Source: Ochotona curzoniae (taxonomy: Eukaryota; Chordata; Mammalia; Lagomorpha; Ochotonidae). From it: 64,000 bases of DNA. Numbering within the stretch: position 1 is the stretch's first letter; the number at the start of each line of letters is the position of its first letter. Of this stretch, positions 47,760 to 57,800 are shown one piece after another. The stretch is from the NCBI RefSeq assembly GCF_017591425.1, contig NW_024465369.1, forward strand, positions 22,598,501 to 22,662,500. The letters run 5' to 3'. A program made the position numbers and the translations under genes. A model generated the notes under the pieces. The model had not been told where the DNA came from, ran no database searches, and was given only the letters and a program-made list of their open reading frames with translations.

Positions 47760-48250
47760 CCCAAAAATACATCAACAAAGATGCTTTGTGACGCTGTGCA
47801 AATACAAACCAAAGTTACAATGAAATATTTTATGACTCCTAGAATATGACCAAGTTGTCAGAAAATAAGAAGCACTGACAAGGATGCAACGAAATTGGAA
47901 TTCTCACACATTAATGATGGAAATGTAAAATGGTTCTGCTACTTTGAAAAGCCATCTAGCAGGTGCTCCAGGTACTAATGATGATCATGCTTCCATTATA
48001 TACTCAAAAACAGGAAAACAGGCAGTAACATTAAAACTTATACATGAACATTTGTAGCAGATGTATTAAAAATAGCCAAAAAGTACAAATAACCTAAATG
48101 TCTTCCAACTGGTGTACAGACCACAAAATGGAATTTAATTCAGGCATGTGAAAGACATACTGAGTATACAAAAACATGGACAAACCTTGGAAGCATTATA
48201 GAGAATGAAAGAAACCAGATATAAAAGCATACATAAGATGGTATTTTTAG
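47760..48250 (+). mobile_element. LINE-1 3' fragment
   Basis: Sense L1 3' region: ACAAGGATGCAACGAAATTG, GGAAATGTAAAATGGTTCTG, GTATTAAAAATAGCCAAAAA, CTAAATGTCTTCCAACTGGT, TATAGAGAATGAAAGAAACC. Confidence 0.8.
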
Positions 48251-48344
48251 AAAGGGTATGGAAAATGTGAACCATCAAAAAGCCATGTGTCAAGGCAAGG
48301 CATTTTCATACAGTAGTTTCAGCCCCTTTATAATGCCAACATTC

Positions 48345-48545
48345 CTTGTAAGTGCTGGTTCGAGTCCAAGCCTCCCCACTTCCAACCCAGCTTCCTGCTA
48401 ATGGCCTGGGAAAGCTGAAGGTGGGAGATCTGGAAGAAGCTCTTGGCTCCTGGGATTGGTCTGGCCCCAGCTTCACCATAACATCCATTTGGCAGATGCA
48501 GGAACTCTCCCTCCATCTCTAATTCTCCCTTTCAGAAACATTAAT
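48345..48545 (+). mobile_element. Old CSINE, 5' truncated
   Basis: Sense traces: GTGCTGGTTCGAGTCCAAGC, TGGCCTGGGAAAGCTGAAGG, GAAGAAGCTCTTGGCTCC, TCTCTAATTCTCCCTTTCAG. Confidence 0.7.
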
Positions 48546-48816
48546 GTTTTTTAAAGATGAAGAAAATACTATGCATGGATTAAAAAACAAAACAAAACAT
48601 ACATATGTTCTAATTCCATTTTCAACATACCTTCTGAAGAATTCATACATTGTGATTTTATATGTGTGTCCAGAATAGGTAAATCGACAGAAACAGTAAA
48701 CTAATCAGAATTTCTAAGGAGGCTAGAGAGAGGTCAGAAAACAGTCAGTACCCTGTCTCGGACTTAGAGCTGGGCCAACTGTGTGGAACCTAGCACTTGC
48801 TAAGACCCAAAGCCCT

Positions 48817-48938
48817 TTTAAAAAAAAAAAAAAAAAGATTTAATATTTATTTTTATTTGGAATGTCGGATATACAGAGAGGAGGAACTTCCATCCGATGG
48901 TTCACTCCCCAAGCGGCCACAATGGCTGGAGCTGAGCA
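48817..48938 (-). mobile_element. CSINE fragment (3' part only)
   Basis: Reversed: TATTTTTATTTGGAATGTCG then GATATACAGAGAGGAGGAAC and GTTCACTCCCCAAGCGGCCA, then unrelated sequence. An A run (48820-48836) lies at its lower end. Confidence 0.8.
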
Positions 48939-48999
48939 AAGGCCCCTTATCTTGGCTGATTCTCACACAATGAGCCTCTAGACTTGAATGGCATTGGGC

Positions 49000-49285
49000 A
49001 GAAGACTGCACTTGACAGGTACTGGACTCACTATGAGAATACCCGAGACCGAGTCCTGCCTCTATTTTCAACCCAGCTTTCTGCTAACATACATCCTGGG
49101 ACGCATCAGAGCGAGTGCAAGTACCTGAGTCCCTTCCACTCACATGCATGACCCAAATGAAGTTCCTGGCTTCAGGTTGGCCCACTCAGGTTGTTGTAGA
49201 CATTTAGAGAATAAAATAGCAGATAGAGAATACCTCTATTAGTCTGCCTTTCAAATATATACAAATAAATGAACTAAAAATAAAC
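49000..49285 (+). mobile_element. Old CSINE copy
   Basis: Sense traces: CCGAGTCCTGCCTCTATTTT, CATACATCCTGGGACGC, GAAGTTCCTGGCTTCAGGTT and a CTGCCTTTCAAATATATACA end. Confidence 0.65.
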
Positions 49286-49308
49286 CAAAAAACCAAAATG
49301 CAATAACA

Positions 49309-49458
49309 GGGGCCAGAGTTGCAGTGCAGACACTTAAGCTGCTGCCAGCAACACCAGTATCCCAATTCAACTCCTAGCTGCTCCATCTCTGATCCAACTC
49401 CTGCTAATGTGTCTAGCAAAGCAGGAACACACGTCTGAAGTACTTGGGCCAACCCATC
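49309..49458 (+). mobile_element. Old CSINE, 5' half
   Basis: GGGGCCAGAGTTGCAGTGCA then ACACTTAAGCTGCTGCC, TATCCCAATTCAACTCCTAG and TCTAGCAAAGCAGGAACACA; it stops before the 3' half. Confidence 0.7.
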
Positions 49459-51065
49459 ATGCCAGCCTCAGAACACATTCTTGTTATCAGTACATGGAAT
49501 CTTCTCCAGGACAGACCATTTGATAGGCCAAAATTCTCAGCAAATTTAAAAGAACTGAAATCATACCATGCATCTTTTCAAACTACCAGGGAATGAAGCT
49601 GGAAACCAGGAAGTCAAGAATTCCAGAAAATATGCAAATACTTGGAGGTTGAACAACATGCTTGTGAATGAACAGTGGGTCAGTAGAACAAATCAAAGTA
49701 GAAATAAAAATTCTTGGAAATGAAGGAAGATGTCAACACAACATTGTATCAAAATATGTTGGATACGGCAAAAGCAGTGCTAAGAAGGAAATTCATTGCT
49801 ATTAGTGCCTATACCAAGACAACATAAAGGCTTCAAATAAATGAGTTACCAATGTATCTAAAGAACATAGAAAAACAGCAAAAAAAAAAGGCAGAAAAAA
49901 ATTAAAATTAGAAAACAAAATTGAAACAAAAAAATGATACATATAATCAGTTAATGGGAGAGCTGGTTCTCTGAAAAAAAAGTTCACAAATTTGATATGA
50001 CATTGGCCCAATCATTAAAAAAAAGTCAATGACCTATATCAGTAAGATCAGAGATGGAAAGGGAAACAATAGATACCATGGATATACAGTCATTAGGAAA
50101 GATTACAAACTATAGGCCAATGAACTGGAAAATCTAGAAAAACATCAAAAACCTAAATAGACCAATAACTAGGGCAGAGACTGAATCAGCAATGAAAACT
50201 CCCAACAAAGAAAAGTCCAGGGATGACTTCAACTCTACCAAACCTGTCAAGAGAAGCTACACGATTCAACACAATAGAAAGGGAGGCAACTCTCGCAAAT
50301 TCCTTCATTGTGGCCAACAGGACCTTAATTCCTAAACCAGAACAACAAGAGAGAGACTATATACCAATTTCCATGACGAATGCAGATGCAAAAACTCTCA
50401 ACAAAACACTAGCCAGTATTTATCCCTGGCATGCAGGATGGTTCAACATATGCAAAATAATAAATTTTATTCACCACATCAAACTGAAAAATAAAAATCA
50501 CATGATTATTTCAACAGACTGAGAAAGCATTTAATAAATTCCAATATTCTTTCATGCTAAAAGCCAAATCAGGCATAAAATGATCATTTCCTCAACACAA
50601 TCAAGGCAATACATGAAAAAATGCAATGCCAACATCATACTGAATGAGAAAAAGCTAAAGACGTCTCCAGTAAGATCTGGAACCACACAAGGATACCCAC
50701 TCTCACTCACCACTGCTACTCAACACAGTACTGGAGGCACTAAGCAGAACTACTAGGCAAGAAAAAGAAATCACAGAAACAGAAATTGAAAAAGGTGAAG
50801 TCAAACTATCCCTGTCTGCAGAGAACATCATAATCTATATAGGGGAACAAAAAGACTCAGCTAACAGACTACTGAAACTCTTAAGAGAAGTCAACTACAG
50901 GACACAAAACCAATGTCAATCAATGGCCTTGATACACACAAACAATTCCATGGCTAAGAAAGTTTGCAAAATAAGTCTAATTCACAAGAGCAGTAAAACA
51001 CAAAGCACCTCAAACCTACTAAAATTAATCAAGGTTGTGAGGGATCTTTATGATGAAAACTATAA

Positions 51066-51405
51066 ACCATTGGGTCCAGCATGATGGTTCAATTGGCTAT
51101 CCCTCCCCCTGGAAAACGCTACCATTGCATATGGGTGCCAGTTCTAATCCCAGCTGCCTGCTTCCCATCCTGCTTCCTGCTTGTGGCCTAGGAAAGCAGC
51201 AGAGGACAGCCCCAAAACCTTGGGATCCTACACCCATGTGGAAGACCTGGAAGAACCTCCTGGCTTTGGATCAGCTTCAGACTGGCTCAAAACCAGCCAT
51301 TGTGGCCATTTGGGGAGTGAACCAGCTGATGAAAGATCTTTCTCTGCATATTTTCTCCTCTATGTAAATCTGCCTTTTCAAATATATATGCAAAATAAAT
51401 ATTAT
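51066..51405 (+). mobile_element. CSINE inserted in LINE-1 ORF2
   Basis: Sense copy: GGGTCCAGCATGATGGTTCA, CTACCATTGCATATGGGTGC, GGAAAGCAGCAGAGGACAGC, TTTGGGGAGTGAACCAGCTG; L1 ORF2 sequence is present on both sides. Confidence 0.88.
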
Positions 51406-52015
51406 AAAAAACCCCTACAAACCATTCAAGAAACAGATGATCAAATCATGGAAAAACTTGCTATGTTTGTGGACTGGTAGTATCAACATCATCAAAATAT
51501 GCATACTGTTGAAAGTAATCTAGATTCAATGTGAGCCCAAAGAAAAGGGAGGGGCAAGGAAGAAGGAGATGATCCACTAGGCATATAAATCAATAGTGGG
51601 TGAAAAACAATACTAATAAAAAAGAGCAAGCCAGCACTGGTGAGGACACTAGGACACTAGAACCCTCCTCCATCGCTGGCAGAACTGTAAAGTAACTCAG
51701 CTACCTTGGAAGACAAAGTATAGTCTGGCTATTCCTCAAATTATTATACATGCACTTATATGACCAACCAATTCCAATCCTAATTATATACACATGAAAA
51801 CTGAAAATAGATGCCCACACAAAAATCTGTACATAATTGTTCATAGCAGTGTTCATAAGAGCAAAAAAACAAAACACAAATCCCATCAACTGATGAATAA
51901 ACAAATACAGTGGGATTTTGTGCAGTGGGATAAAACTTATACAGTGGGATTTTAATCCTAAATGGGAATGAAACACTAAAATATGCCCAACATGAATGAA
52001 TCTCAAACATGCTAG

Positions 52016-52306
52016 GGGGCCAGGTATGGTGGCCTAGCAGCTAAAGTCCTTGCCTTGCATGCACCAGGATCCCATATGGTCACCAGTTCTAACCCCGGTG
52101 CCCCCACTCCCCATCCAGCTTCCAGCTTGTGGCCAGGGAAAGCAGTCAAGGATGGCCCAATGGCTTGGGACCCTGTGCCCGTGTGGGAGATGCAGAAGAG
52201 GCTCCTGACTTCTGGCTTCGGATTGGCTCGGAAGATCTTCCTGTCTGTCTCTCCTTCTCTCTGTGTATCTGACTTTGCAAAATAAATAAATGAATCTTAA
52301 AAAAAA
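52016..52306 (+). mobile_element. CSINE inserted in LINE-1 3'UTR, with target-site duplication
   Basis: Sense copy flanked by AAACATGCTAG at 52005-52015 and 52307-52317. The segment between the central and 3' boxes is shortened (GATTGGCTCGGAAGATCTTC), an internal deletion of the stretch around the GGGAGTGAAYCA box. Confidence 0.93.
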
Positions 52307-52730
52307 AAACATGCTAGGTAAAAAGAAGCCATAGAGTATCTGTTTTCACATGTGTGAAATGTCAACAGTAGGCAAATAGGTAGAGACAAAAGGTAGATTA
52401 GCAGTTCCAAGGCCAGAGAGCAAAGAGTACAGTGAGTGACTGCTAAGCTGTAGGGTATTCTTCCAGGGTGTTAAATGTGTTCTGAAATTAGATAAATTTT
52501 ATGGGCTATGAATTATATTTCAATTTGTTTTGTAAACTACAATTATGGGGTGGGCTTAGTTACCCAAGGAAATGCTATATAACATTTCCTTTTCCCTAAC
52601 CTAATAAAAAATATACATTCCTTTTATATAAATGTGTACACCAGAGTAATTCCAATGCTAGAATATTAAGAAACTGAACAAAACTAAAGCAGCTTCAGAT
52701 TATAAAGTCATTAAAAAAATACTATTTTCT

Positions 52731-53060
52731 GGGCCCGGCGTGGTGGTGCAAGTGGTTAAGGTCCTCGCCTTGCACACCCGGGATCCCATATGGGAGCCGG
52801 TTCTAATCCTGGCAGCCCCGCTTCCCTTCCAGCTCCCTGCCTGTGGCCTGGGAAAGCAGTCGAGGACAGCCCAAAGCTTTGGGACCCTGCACCCGCGTGG
52901 GAGACCCGGAAGAGGCTCCTGGCTTCGGATCGGCATAGTATCGGCCAGTTGCGCTCACTTGGGGAGTGAATCATCGGACGGAAGATCTTCCTCTCTGTCT
53001 CTCCTCTCTGTATATCCGCCTTTCCAATGAAAAAAAAATAATAAAAAATAAATCTTTAAA
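52731..53060 (+). mobile_element. Young full-length CSINE next to a WDSUB1 splice donor
   Basis: Starts GGGCCCGGCGTGGTGGTGCA and ends CCAATGAAAAAAAAATAATA with a further A-rich tail. Flanking repeats AAAAAATACTATTTTCT (52714-52730) and AAAAAATACTAATTTCT (53061-53077) differ at one base. It is antisense to WDSUB1, and its duplication ends 11 bases short of the donor of the exon at 53089. By eye it is over 90% identical to the reverse complement of 40604-40932. Confidence 0.95.
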
Positions 53061-53088
53061 AAAAAATACTAATTTCTGCTAAACTTAC

Positions 53089-53268
53089 CAATTTTCAAAT
53101 CATCAGCCAGGCTTTCTTTGTTAAGATTCAACAGCTCTTTTCCATCAATGTTATTCATCTTGAAAATATCAACAAGGTCTTCCAAGCCCTGTGCACAAAG
53201 CCAGGAGGAGACATCCTCTTCTGACCAATCTTCAACAAACTGCTTAGGCTGCTCCTCCAGGCTCCTTG
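53089..53268 (-). CDS. WDSUB1: WDSUB1 coding exon (SAM domain)
   Basis: 180 nt, phase 1 in, phase 1 out, encoding [40 protein letters not shown] and [21 protein letters not shown]-x-E-D-V-x-x-W-L opens a SAM domain; F-x-x-N-x-I-D-G-x-x-L-L-x-L is its core motif. SAM domains mediate protein self-association. Acceptor GCTTGTTAAG (minus) precedes 53268; donor GTAAGT starts at 53088. Confidence 0.97.
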
Positions 53269-53954
53269 CTTAACAAGCAACACACAAAAAGGCAAATGAA
53301 GTAATATCAAATAAAAAGTATTTCTTTTGTAAACATTTCTATTCTAAATTATATAAAATAGATAAAATTTCCCTAAATTTGAATTTTATCATCTTAACTT
53401 CCTTCTAAGATATTAATAAGATAATTATTAAGCTAATGACATTGCTAACAATATTACTTAATAGTATCCCTTTAACAGCACAGTAAATGCTATTCTTTTG
53501 GAACTTTTTTATTGTATAAAATTTATGTCAGTAAAAATATTCTATTTGCTCTGTCTTCTGCATAGCAGCCTCACCATTTGGTTAATTACAACAACAATAC
53601 AAATAAAACTCCTAAATTATGCACAAATGTTGCTAGAGAGGATTGAAAACAAAAACAAAATACAACTGCAGCTTCTTTTCTGTTCTCAAGACATATTTAA
53701 CTAAAAAAAAGAAAAATAATTCAAAGAGCCTGCACCACCATGAGCCTTGTGAGACAAACATGCACCCAAGCATGTATCAACGACTAACAGAGGCCGACTA
53801 CTTTGAACATGAGCTTCTCAACAATGTTTGTGTTGAATTACATATGAATGCAGTCTTCATACTGAGAAAAAAAGCAATGTCAGTTATGTGTCTGAAGACT
53901 TACTGAATATGAAGAGCGGGGTTGAGTTGGATTAAGTATGATGTCCTTACTAAC
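53269..53954 (-). other. WDSUB1: WDSUB1 intron, 686 bp
   Basis: AT-rich; no repeat family recognised. Confidence 0.5.
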
Positions 53955-54061
53955 CTTGGCCAAGTGTTTCCAGGTCAAACTGCCAGATGTTCACAGTTTT
54001 GTCCATTGAACCAGTAGCAAGTAGGAGGGTATCAGGCGCAAAGGCACAAGTGGTGACATAT
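53955..54061 (-). CDS. WDSUB1: WDSUB1 coding exon (last WD40 repeat)
   Basis: 107 nt, phase 2 in, phase 1 out, encoding [20 protein letters not shown] then [15 protein letters not shown]. It is a canonical WD unit: V-T-x-C-A-F-x-P, L-L-A-T-G-S-x-D-K-T-V-x-I-W, closing the propeller before the SAM linker. Acceptor AAAAACTAG precedes 54061; donor GTTAGT starts at 53954. Confidence 0.96.
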
Positions 54062-54142
54062 CTAGTTTTTAAAAACAATAATTACTTATCTTCTAATTTT
54101 TAAACTAGCCAATCATTAGAATAAAGGGGGTTCAGTTCAGAC
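54062..54142 (-). other. WDSUB1: WDSUB1 intron of only 81 bp
   Basis: Begins GTCTGA on the minus strand (C at +3), ends AAACTAG, and is close to the minimum length for mammalian introns. Reading through it reaches an in-frame TAG 13 codons after the exon. Confidence 0.85.
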
Positions 54143-54183
54143 CTGGTGTGTTGAGTCAACGTGTGAAGAATACTCTCAGTATT
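54143..54183 (-). CDS. WDSUB1: WDSUB1 mini-exon, 41 nt
   Basis: Phase 0 in, phase 2 out, encoding NTESILHTLTQHT plus two bases of an Arg codon. It is the outer strand and GH-like turn (L-x-Q-H-T-R) leading into the last WD repeat. Acceptor TTTTCAG; the donor GTCTGA is the weakest in the gene. Confidence 0.93.
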
Positions 54184-55456
54184 CTGAAAAACAATGAAAA
54201 AAACTCCACATTTACTCAGATAAGAATAACATTGATGATCAAAACTCACTTGACATGAATGGTTTATATGCTGTATTTATTCTAATTTATTATTTATAAC
54301 TAAATGGCATCCATTGTAATATTTCTAGGTACTTTGCTTTTTCATTATCTGCATACTGCTACTCATATCTTTTTACAAATTCTGTGGATAGTCACACTAC
54401 TGTGGATAGCAAAGCATTAAGAATGAACTATTTTTATTGCAACAATTATGTTGAAATTCCTAACATAAGGCTGTGCACAGGATGTCAAACACTATTTGAT
54501 ATGTACCAAACGATTTAATTTTAAACTTGTCATCAAAAACACACAGGGCATGGTGGTAAGTTTATGAAAAGGGTGCCACAGAAATCATAAGGTGGATCAA
54601 GTCCATTTCATTAAACGATATAATGACAGAAACTTTACAAAATTCCTTGAGTTATATATACACACATATATCAAACAAAGCTATAAACTAAAAAGCACAA
54701 ACACATACTATATGATAAATATACCCAATGTTGCCATTATGTGTATATAACTACAACTCATTCTATTAAGAACATTTAATAACTATAACTACTTTTGTGA
54801 ATGTAAAATATTATGAAAAGGTCAAGAGAAATATTAAATATATATTTCATAAAATTAGATTGAATTACCTACTGGATCCTGTTATATATTGATGATTTAT
54901 AACTCCATTTGCAAGCATAGTTACAAACTGAATTGCATTACTATATGGCTCCACTCAACACTCATTTCTCTTGGTGAATACTACTCCTGTTATCAGGCGC
55001 TCACTTTCTGCAAACTCGGGCAACCTGATTTTTGCCCACATGGATTCACCAGAAAATAGTGTTTTTCTAGGCCCAGGATAACTTAATCTTTCTTATGCCA
55101 GTCTCTAACCTTCTCTAAAATTCCATGAATTGTCATCCACTTTCAACCATACTCTCTGAAAACACAGACATAAACCTTCACAAACATTTAATAAGTGACT
55201 GCATCAATTTTTTGGATTCTGGTGCTCAACCAATCTTCTAGATTCAGACTCAAAATACACCCATCTAAAAATTGTTATTTAATAATTCCAAAGAAGTATT
55301 TACTTGCATATCAATTTCAGCACTTACAAAAATGTATATTTTATACATTTTGGCACACTAAAAAGAAAACATATGTTTTTATATTATATCTTCCTAAATT
55401 TAAAATATTCTAAAAATAATTTATGTAAGTTACACAGAAGATTTTGAAATACTTAC
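54184..55456 (-). other. WDSUB1: WDSUB1 intron, 1,273 bp
   Basis: AT-rich. Contains the unidentified repeated segment copy B (54982-55130); otherwise nothing recognised. Confidence 0.55.
54982..55130. repeat. Unidentified repeated segment, copy B
   Basis: Matches 42728-42870 in the same orientation: ACTCCTGTT, CTCACTTTCTGCAA, CTGATTTTTGCCCACATGG, TTTTTCTAGGCCCAGGATAA and CAGTCTCTAACCTTCTC. No family recognised. Confidence 0.6.
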
Positions 55457-55490
55457 AATATCATATACTATGACAGATTTATCCACTGAT
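55457..55490 (-). CDS. WDSUB1: WDSUB1 mini-exon, 34 nt
   Basis: Phase 2 in, phase 0 out, encoding SVDKSVIVYDI after completing a Gly codon. It is the S-x-D-K-S-V-x-V-Y-D strand that ends a WD repeat. Acceptor TTTCAAAG precedes 55490; donor GTAAGT starts at 55456. It is too short to be found without following the protein. Confidence 0.93.
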
Positions 55491-56372
55491 CTTTGAAAGA
55501 AAAGAAAATAAGTGAGAAATTCCATAAAGAAATTATAATACTTCTATACATAATATTTTTCTAGCATTTCAGTATCTTTTTTAGAAAATACTGAAATAGT
55601 GAAGTACAAATACTGAGAAAAAGTCTCTTACAGTCCACCTGTAATAAATTTGAGTTAGGCAATCTACACAATATATTAAATTTATCAAAAAACTATTTAA
55701 AGCAGCAGCTTATGCTATTTATACTACATGGCCATAACAGTACCAGCATCTATGATACATAATTATGACACAATTTCATATCAAGTTAGTAACAAAGAAG
55801 CAGTACAAGGAAAAGCTATTACTTGTTATATGTTACATGGTTTTATTCCTCATAATACTTTGCTTGAAGGATACAGCTATGTCTTCACTACTTATCAATT
55901 AATGTATGTCTTGACCATGACCATTAATGCAAATTATAGTTATAAACTTAATGTTAACTGCATGGCTTCCTTTAATGTACAAACACTAAAAGTTGTCCGC
56001 TGAGGTTAATCTTCCAAGGAACAAAATCATCTTGCAAAAAAAATACAACAGCACTTAATTTAAAACACCAGATAAATATAAAATTATCTGCTGCTTTCCC
56101 TAATCTTAGAAGTAGTCTTTTTGCTACCTTGATACTGATGGTGAAAATAGTAATAATAAATCGGTAATATCAAAGCAAACGCTCTCTAAATAATATCTGT
56201 ACTATCACTACAAGGTAGGAACTAGAGTGACACCAATCAGAAGGCATGAAATTCATTCCATGCTCAGTAGGTCCTCCAACATTCATCATATAAAAATGAC
56301 TATAAAATCAATGTTATAAGTTCAGAATAGTAATTACACTTTAAGAATTTAAATGCAGAGACCATCACGGCA

Positions 56373-56655
56373 TAGAGGGGAAAGGCACGACACAGGACTT
56401 GGCATCCATATTGGCGAAGTCCATGTGCTGGCTACTTGTAAAGGAGCTCCTGGATGTTGGCCTGGGCAAAGCAGAGGAGAACAGCTCTAACACTGGGGCC
56501 CCTCCCACTCATTTAGCAAGCCCAGGAAAAAGCTCCTGGGTCCTGACGTTGGCCTTGGTCAGCCTGGGACATTTGGCCACTTGAGCAGAGAAATCAGCAG
56601 ATGGAAGATCTGTTTTTCCCTCCATCAATCAAATCAATAGTCTTTTATTTAAAAA
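56373..56655 (+). mobile_element. Old CSINE copy
   Basis: Sense traces: GGCGAAGTCCATGTGCTGGC, AAAGGAGCTCCTGGATG, GAAAAAGCTCCTGGGTCCTG, AATCAGCAGATGGAAGATCT. Confidence 0.65.
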
Positions 56656-56770
56656 AGTTCAAAGTAAAATGTATAAAATAGGATGCAATACATTCTGGAT
56701 TTTTAAAAAGTTATGGCCTTAAACATTCTGTCCAAAATGCAACTTGAAATAACATTAATAGCTAACATTA

Positions 56771-56850
56771 CTTGAGTATATACACTAGACATAATACACT
56801 TGAGTATACTAGACATAATTTCTTGAGTATATACACTAAACATAATAAAC
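56771..56850. repeat. Three-copy imperfect tandem repeat
   Basis: The unit (CTTGAGTATATACACTAGAC then ATAAT...) occurs three times, at 56771, 56799 and 56822; the middle copy is shorter (GAGTATACTAGACATAA). Confidence 0.85.
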
Positions 56851-57119
56851 ACTATCTGTCCCTAGATTCTCCAAAGTATAAGCTATTATTTCTGGAGTAA
56901 CTATAATTCTTGAGGAAAATTCCACTGGTTCTGGGTATCCTTAAAACAACTGCTAAGGAATGACGTCAGCAAGCTAGGGGACTAGGACTTCCCAGTACTC
57001 ATTCCAAAAAACATCAGTCTGAACAACTATCCACGCATGAAAATACTCTAATAAGGAAACCAACTAGCCACAGCAACATGACTGGGAATCAGGAGCAAAT
57101 TACTTTTTTTTAAAGGTTA

Positions 57120-57395
57120 AAAAATGCTTATGAAGGACTATTTTAATAGCACGGGGAAAATTAGTGGGTAGGAATTTGGGAAGCGGGTACAGAAATCCCA
57201 CACTCTATGGAACTGTACCATATAATTCAAATTTTAAAGAAATAAATAAATTACAATATCAAAAATGTTAATTAAAAAGAGTGAATGCGAGGCACAGAGA
57301 AGGTGGGGGAACTAAGTGGGAGGAGGGATGGGTTATGTTCTTGGACCTGTACTGTGAAACACATGTCATTTGCTCACTTTATATAAATAAAAGAA
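57120..57395 (+). mobile_element. Two LINE-1 3'-end-like tails
   Basis: ATTCAAATTTTAAAGAAATA then AATAAA (57228-57250), and GTGAAACACATGTCATTTGC then TCACTTTATATAAATAAAAG (57353-57391), resemble the 3' ends of lagomorph L1 elements. Assigned by pattern only. Confidence 0.45.
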
Positions 57396-57800
57396 CCTGT
57401 AAGAGTTTGGTACAGTTGCAGGATATAAAATCAACACATAAAACTCAACAGCCTATGCATACAAAAAAACCAAAAACCAAAAACCAAACAAACAAAAAAG
57501 CACCAAACCTCCAAGGCTTGGAAAGAACTTGTAAGTACAGTATGATTCACATTAGCTGGAAAAAATTTTTAAATACCTTGGAATAAATTTACCAAGGATG
57601 TAAGGGATCACTACCAGGAAAATCACAAAGTTAAAGGAACAGAAGACATCAAAATATGGAAAAACCTACCATGTTCATAAACTGGTAGAACTAATATCAC
57701 ATTGTCCACCCCAACTACTCAAAATAATTTAGATTCCTTGTGATCCCAATCAAAATACTTTTGATATATTTCTCAGGTCTAGAAGAGATCATGACACAAT
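57396..57800 (+). mobile_element. LINE-1 ORF2 fragment
   Basis: Sense L1 text: GTTGCAGGATATAAAATCAA, CTCAACAGCCTATGCATAC, GTAAGGGATCACTACCAGGA, CATGTTCATAAACTGGTAGA, GTGATCCCAATCAAAATACT. Not open. Confidence 0.75.

Larger units (their letters stand above)
49480..52560 (+). mobile_element. LINE-1 copy, 5' truncated, non-functional, with two SINEs inside
   Basis: Sense L1 ORF2 text from about 49490 (GATACGGCAAAAGCAGTGCT, CTAAGAAGGAAATTCATTGC; AGAGAGACTATATACCAATT with TCCATGACGAATGCAGATGC, TTTATCCCTGGCATGCAGGA; TCAAACTATCCCTGTCTGCA) continues after the SINE at 51066-51405 (GAAAAACTTGCTATGTTTGT) and passes into a 3'UTR (GTTCATAGCAGTGTTCATAA; ATCCCATCAACTGATGAATA), which resumes after the SINE at 52016-52306 to about 52560. 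Stops and frameshifts break ORF2 into pieces of at most about 100 codons; reverse transcriptase is not encoded intact. Confidence 0.85.
40558..53088 (-). other. WDSUB1: WDSUB1 intron, 12,531 bp
   Basis: The longest WDSUB1 intron, with young inverted SINEs at both ends (40604-40932 and 52731-53060), SINEs at 41090, 42540, 43921, 46327, 46757, 47176, 48345, 48817, 49000, 49309, 51066 and 52016, and LINE-1 sequence at 47760-48250 and 49480-52560. In 41400-42530, 42870-43920 and 44220-46310 I recognise no repeat, except the unidentified segment at 42728. Confidence 0.7.

Noticed and set aside
50223..50522. Open piece of LINE-1 ORF2 as a possible live gene
   Set aside because: The surrounding ORF2 is broken by stops and frameshifts and interrupted by a SINE; no intact reverse transcriptase or endonuclease.
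52731..52800. tRNA gene suggested by box A/B-like sequence at SINE 5' ends
   Set aside because: These are the tRNA-derived heads of C repeats; no complete cloverleaf is present.
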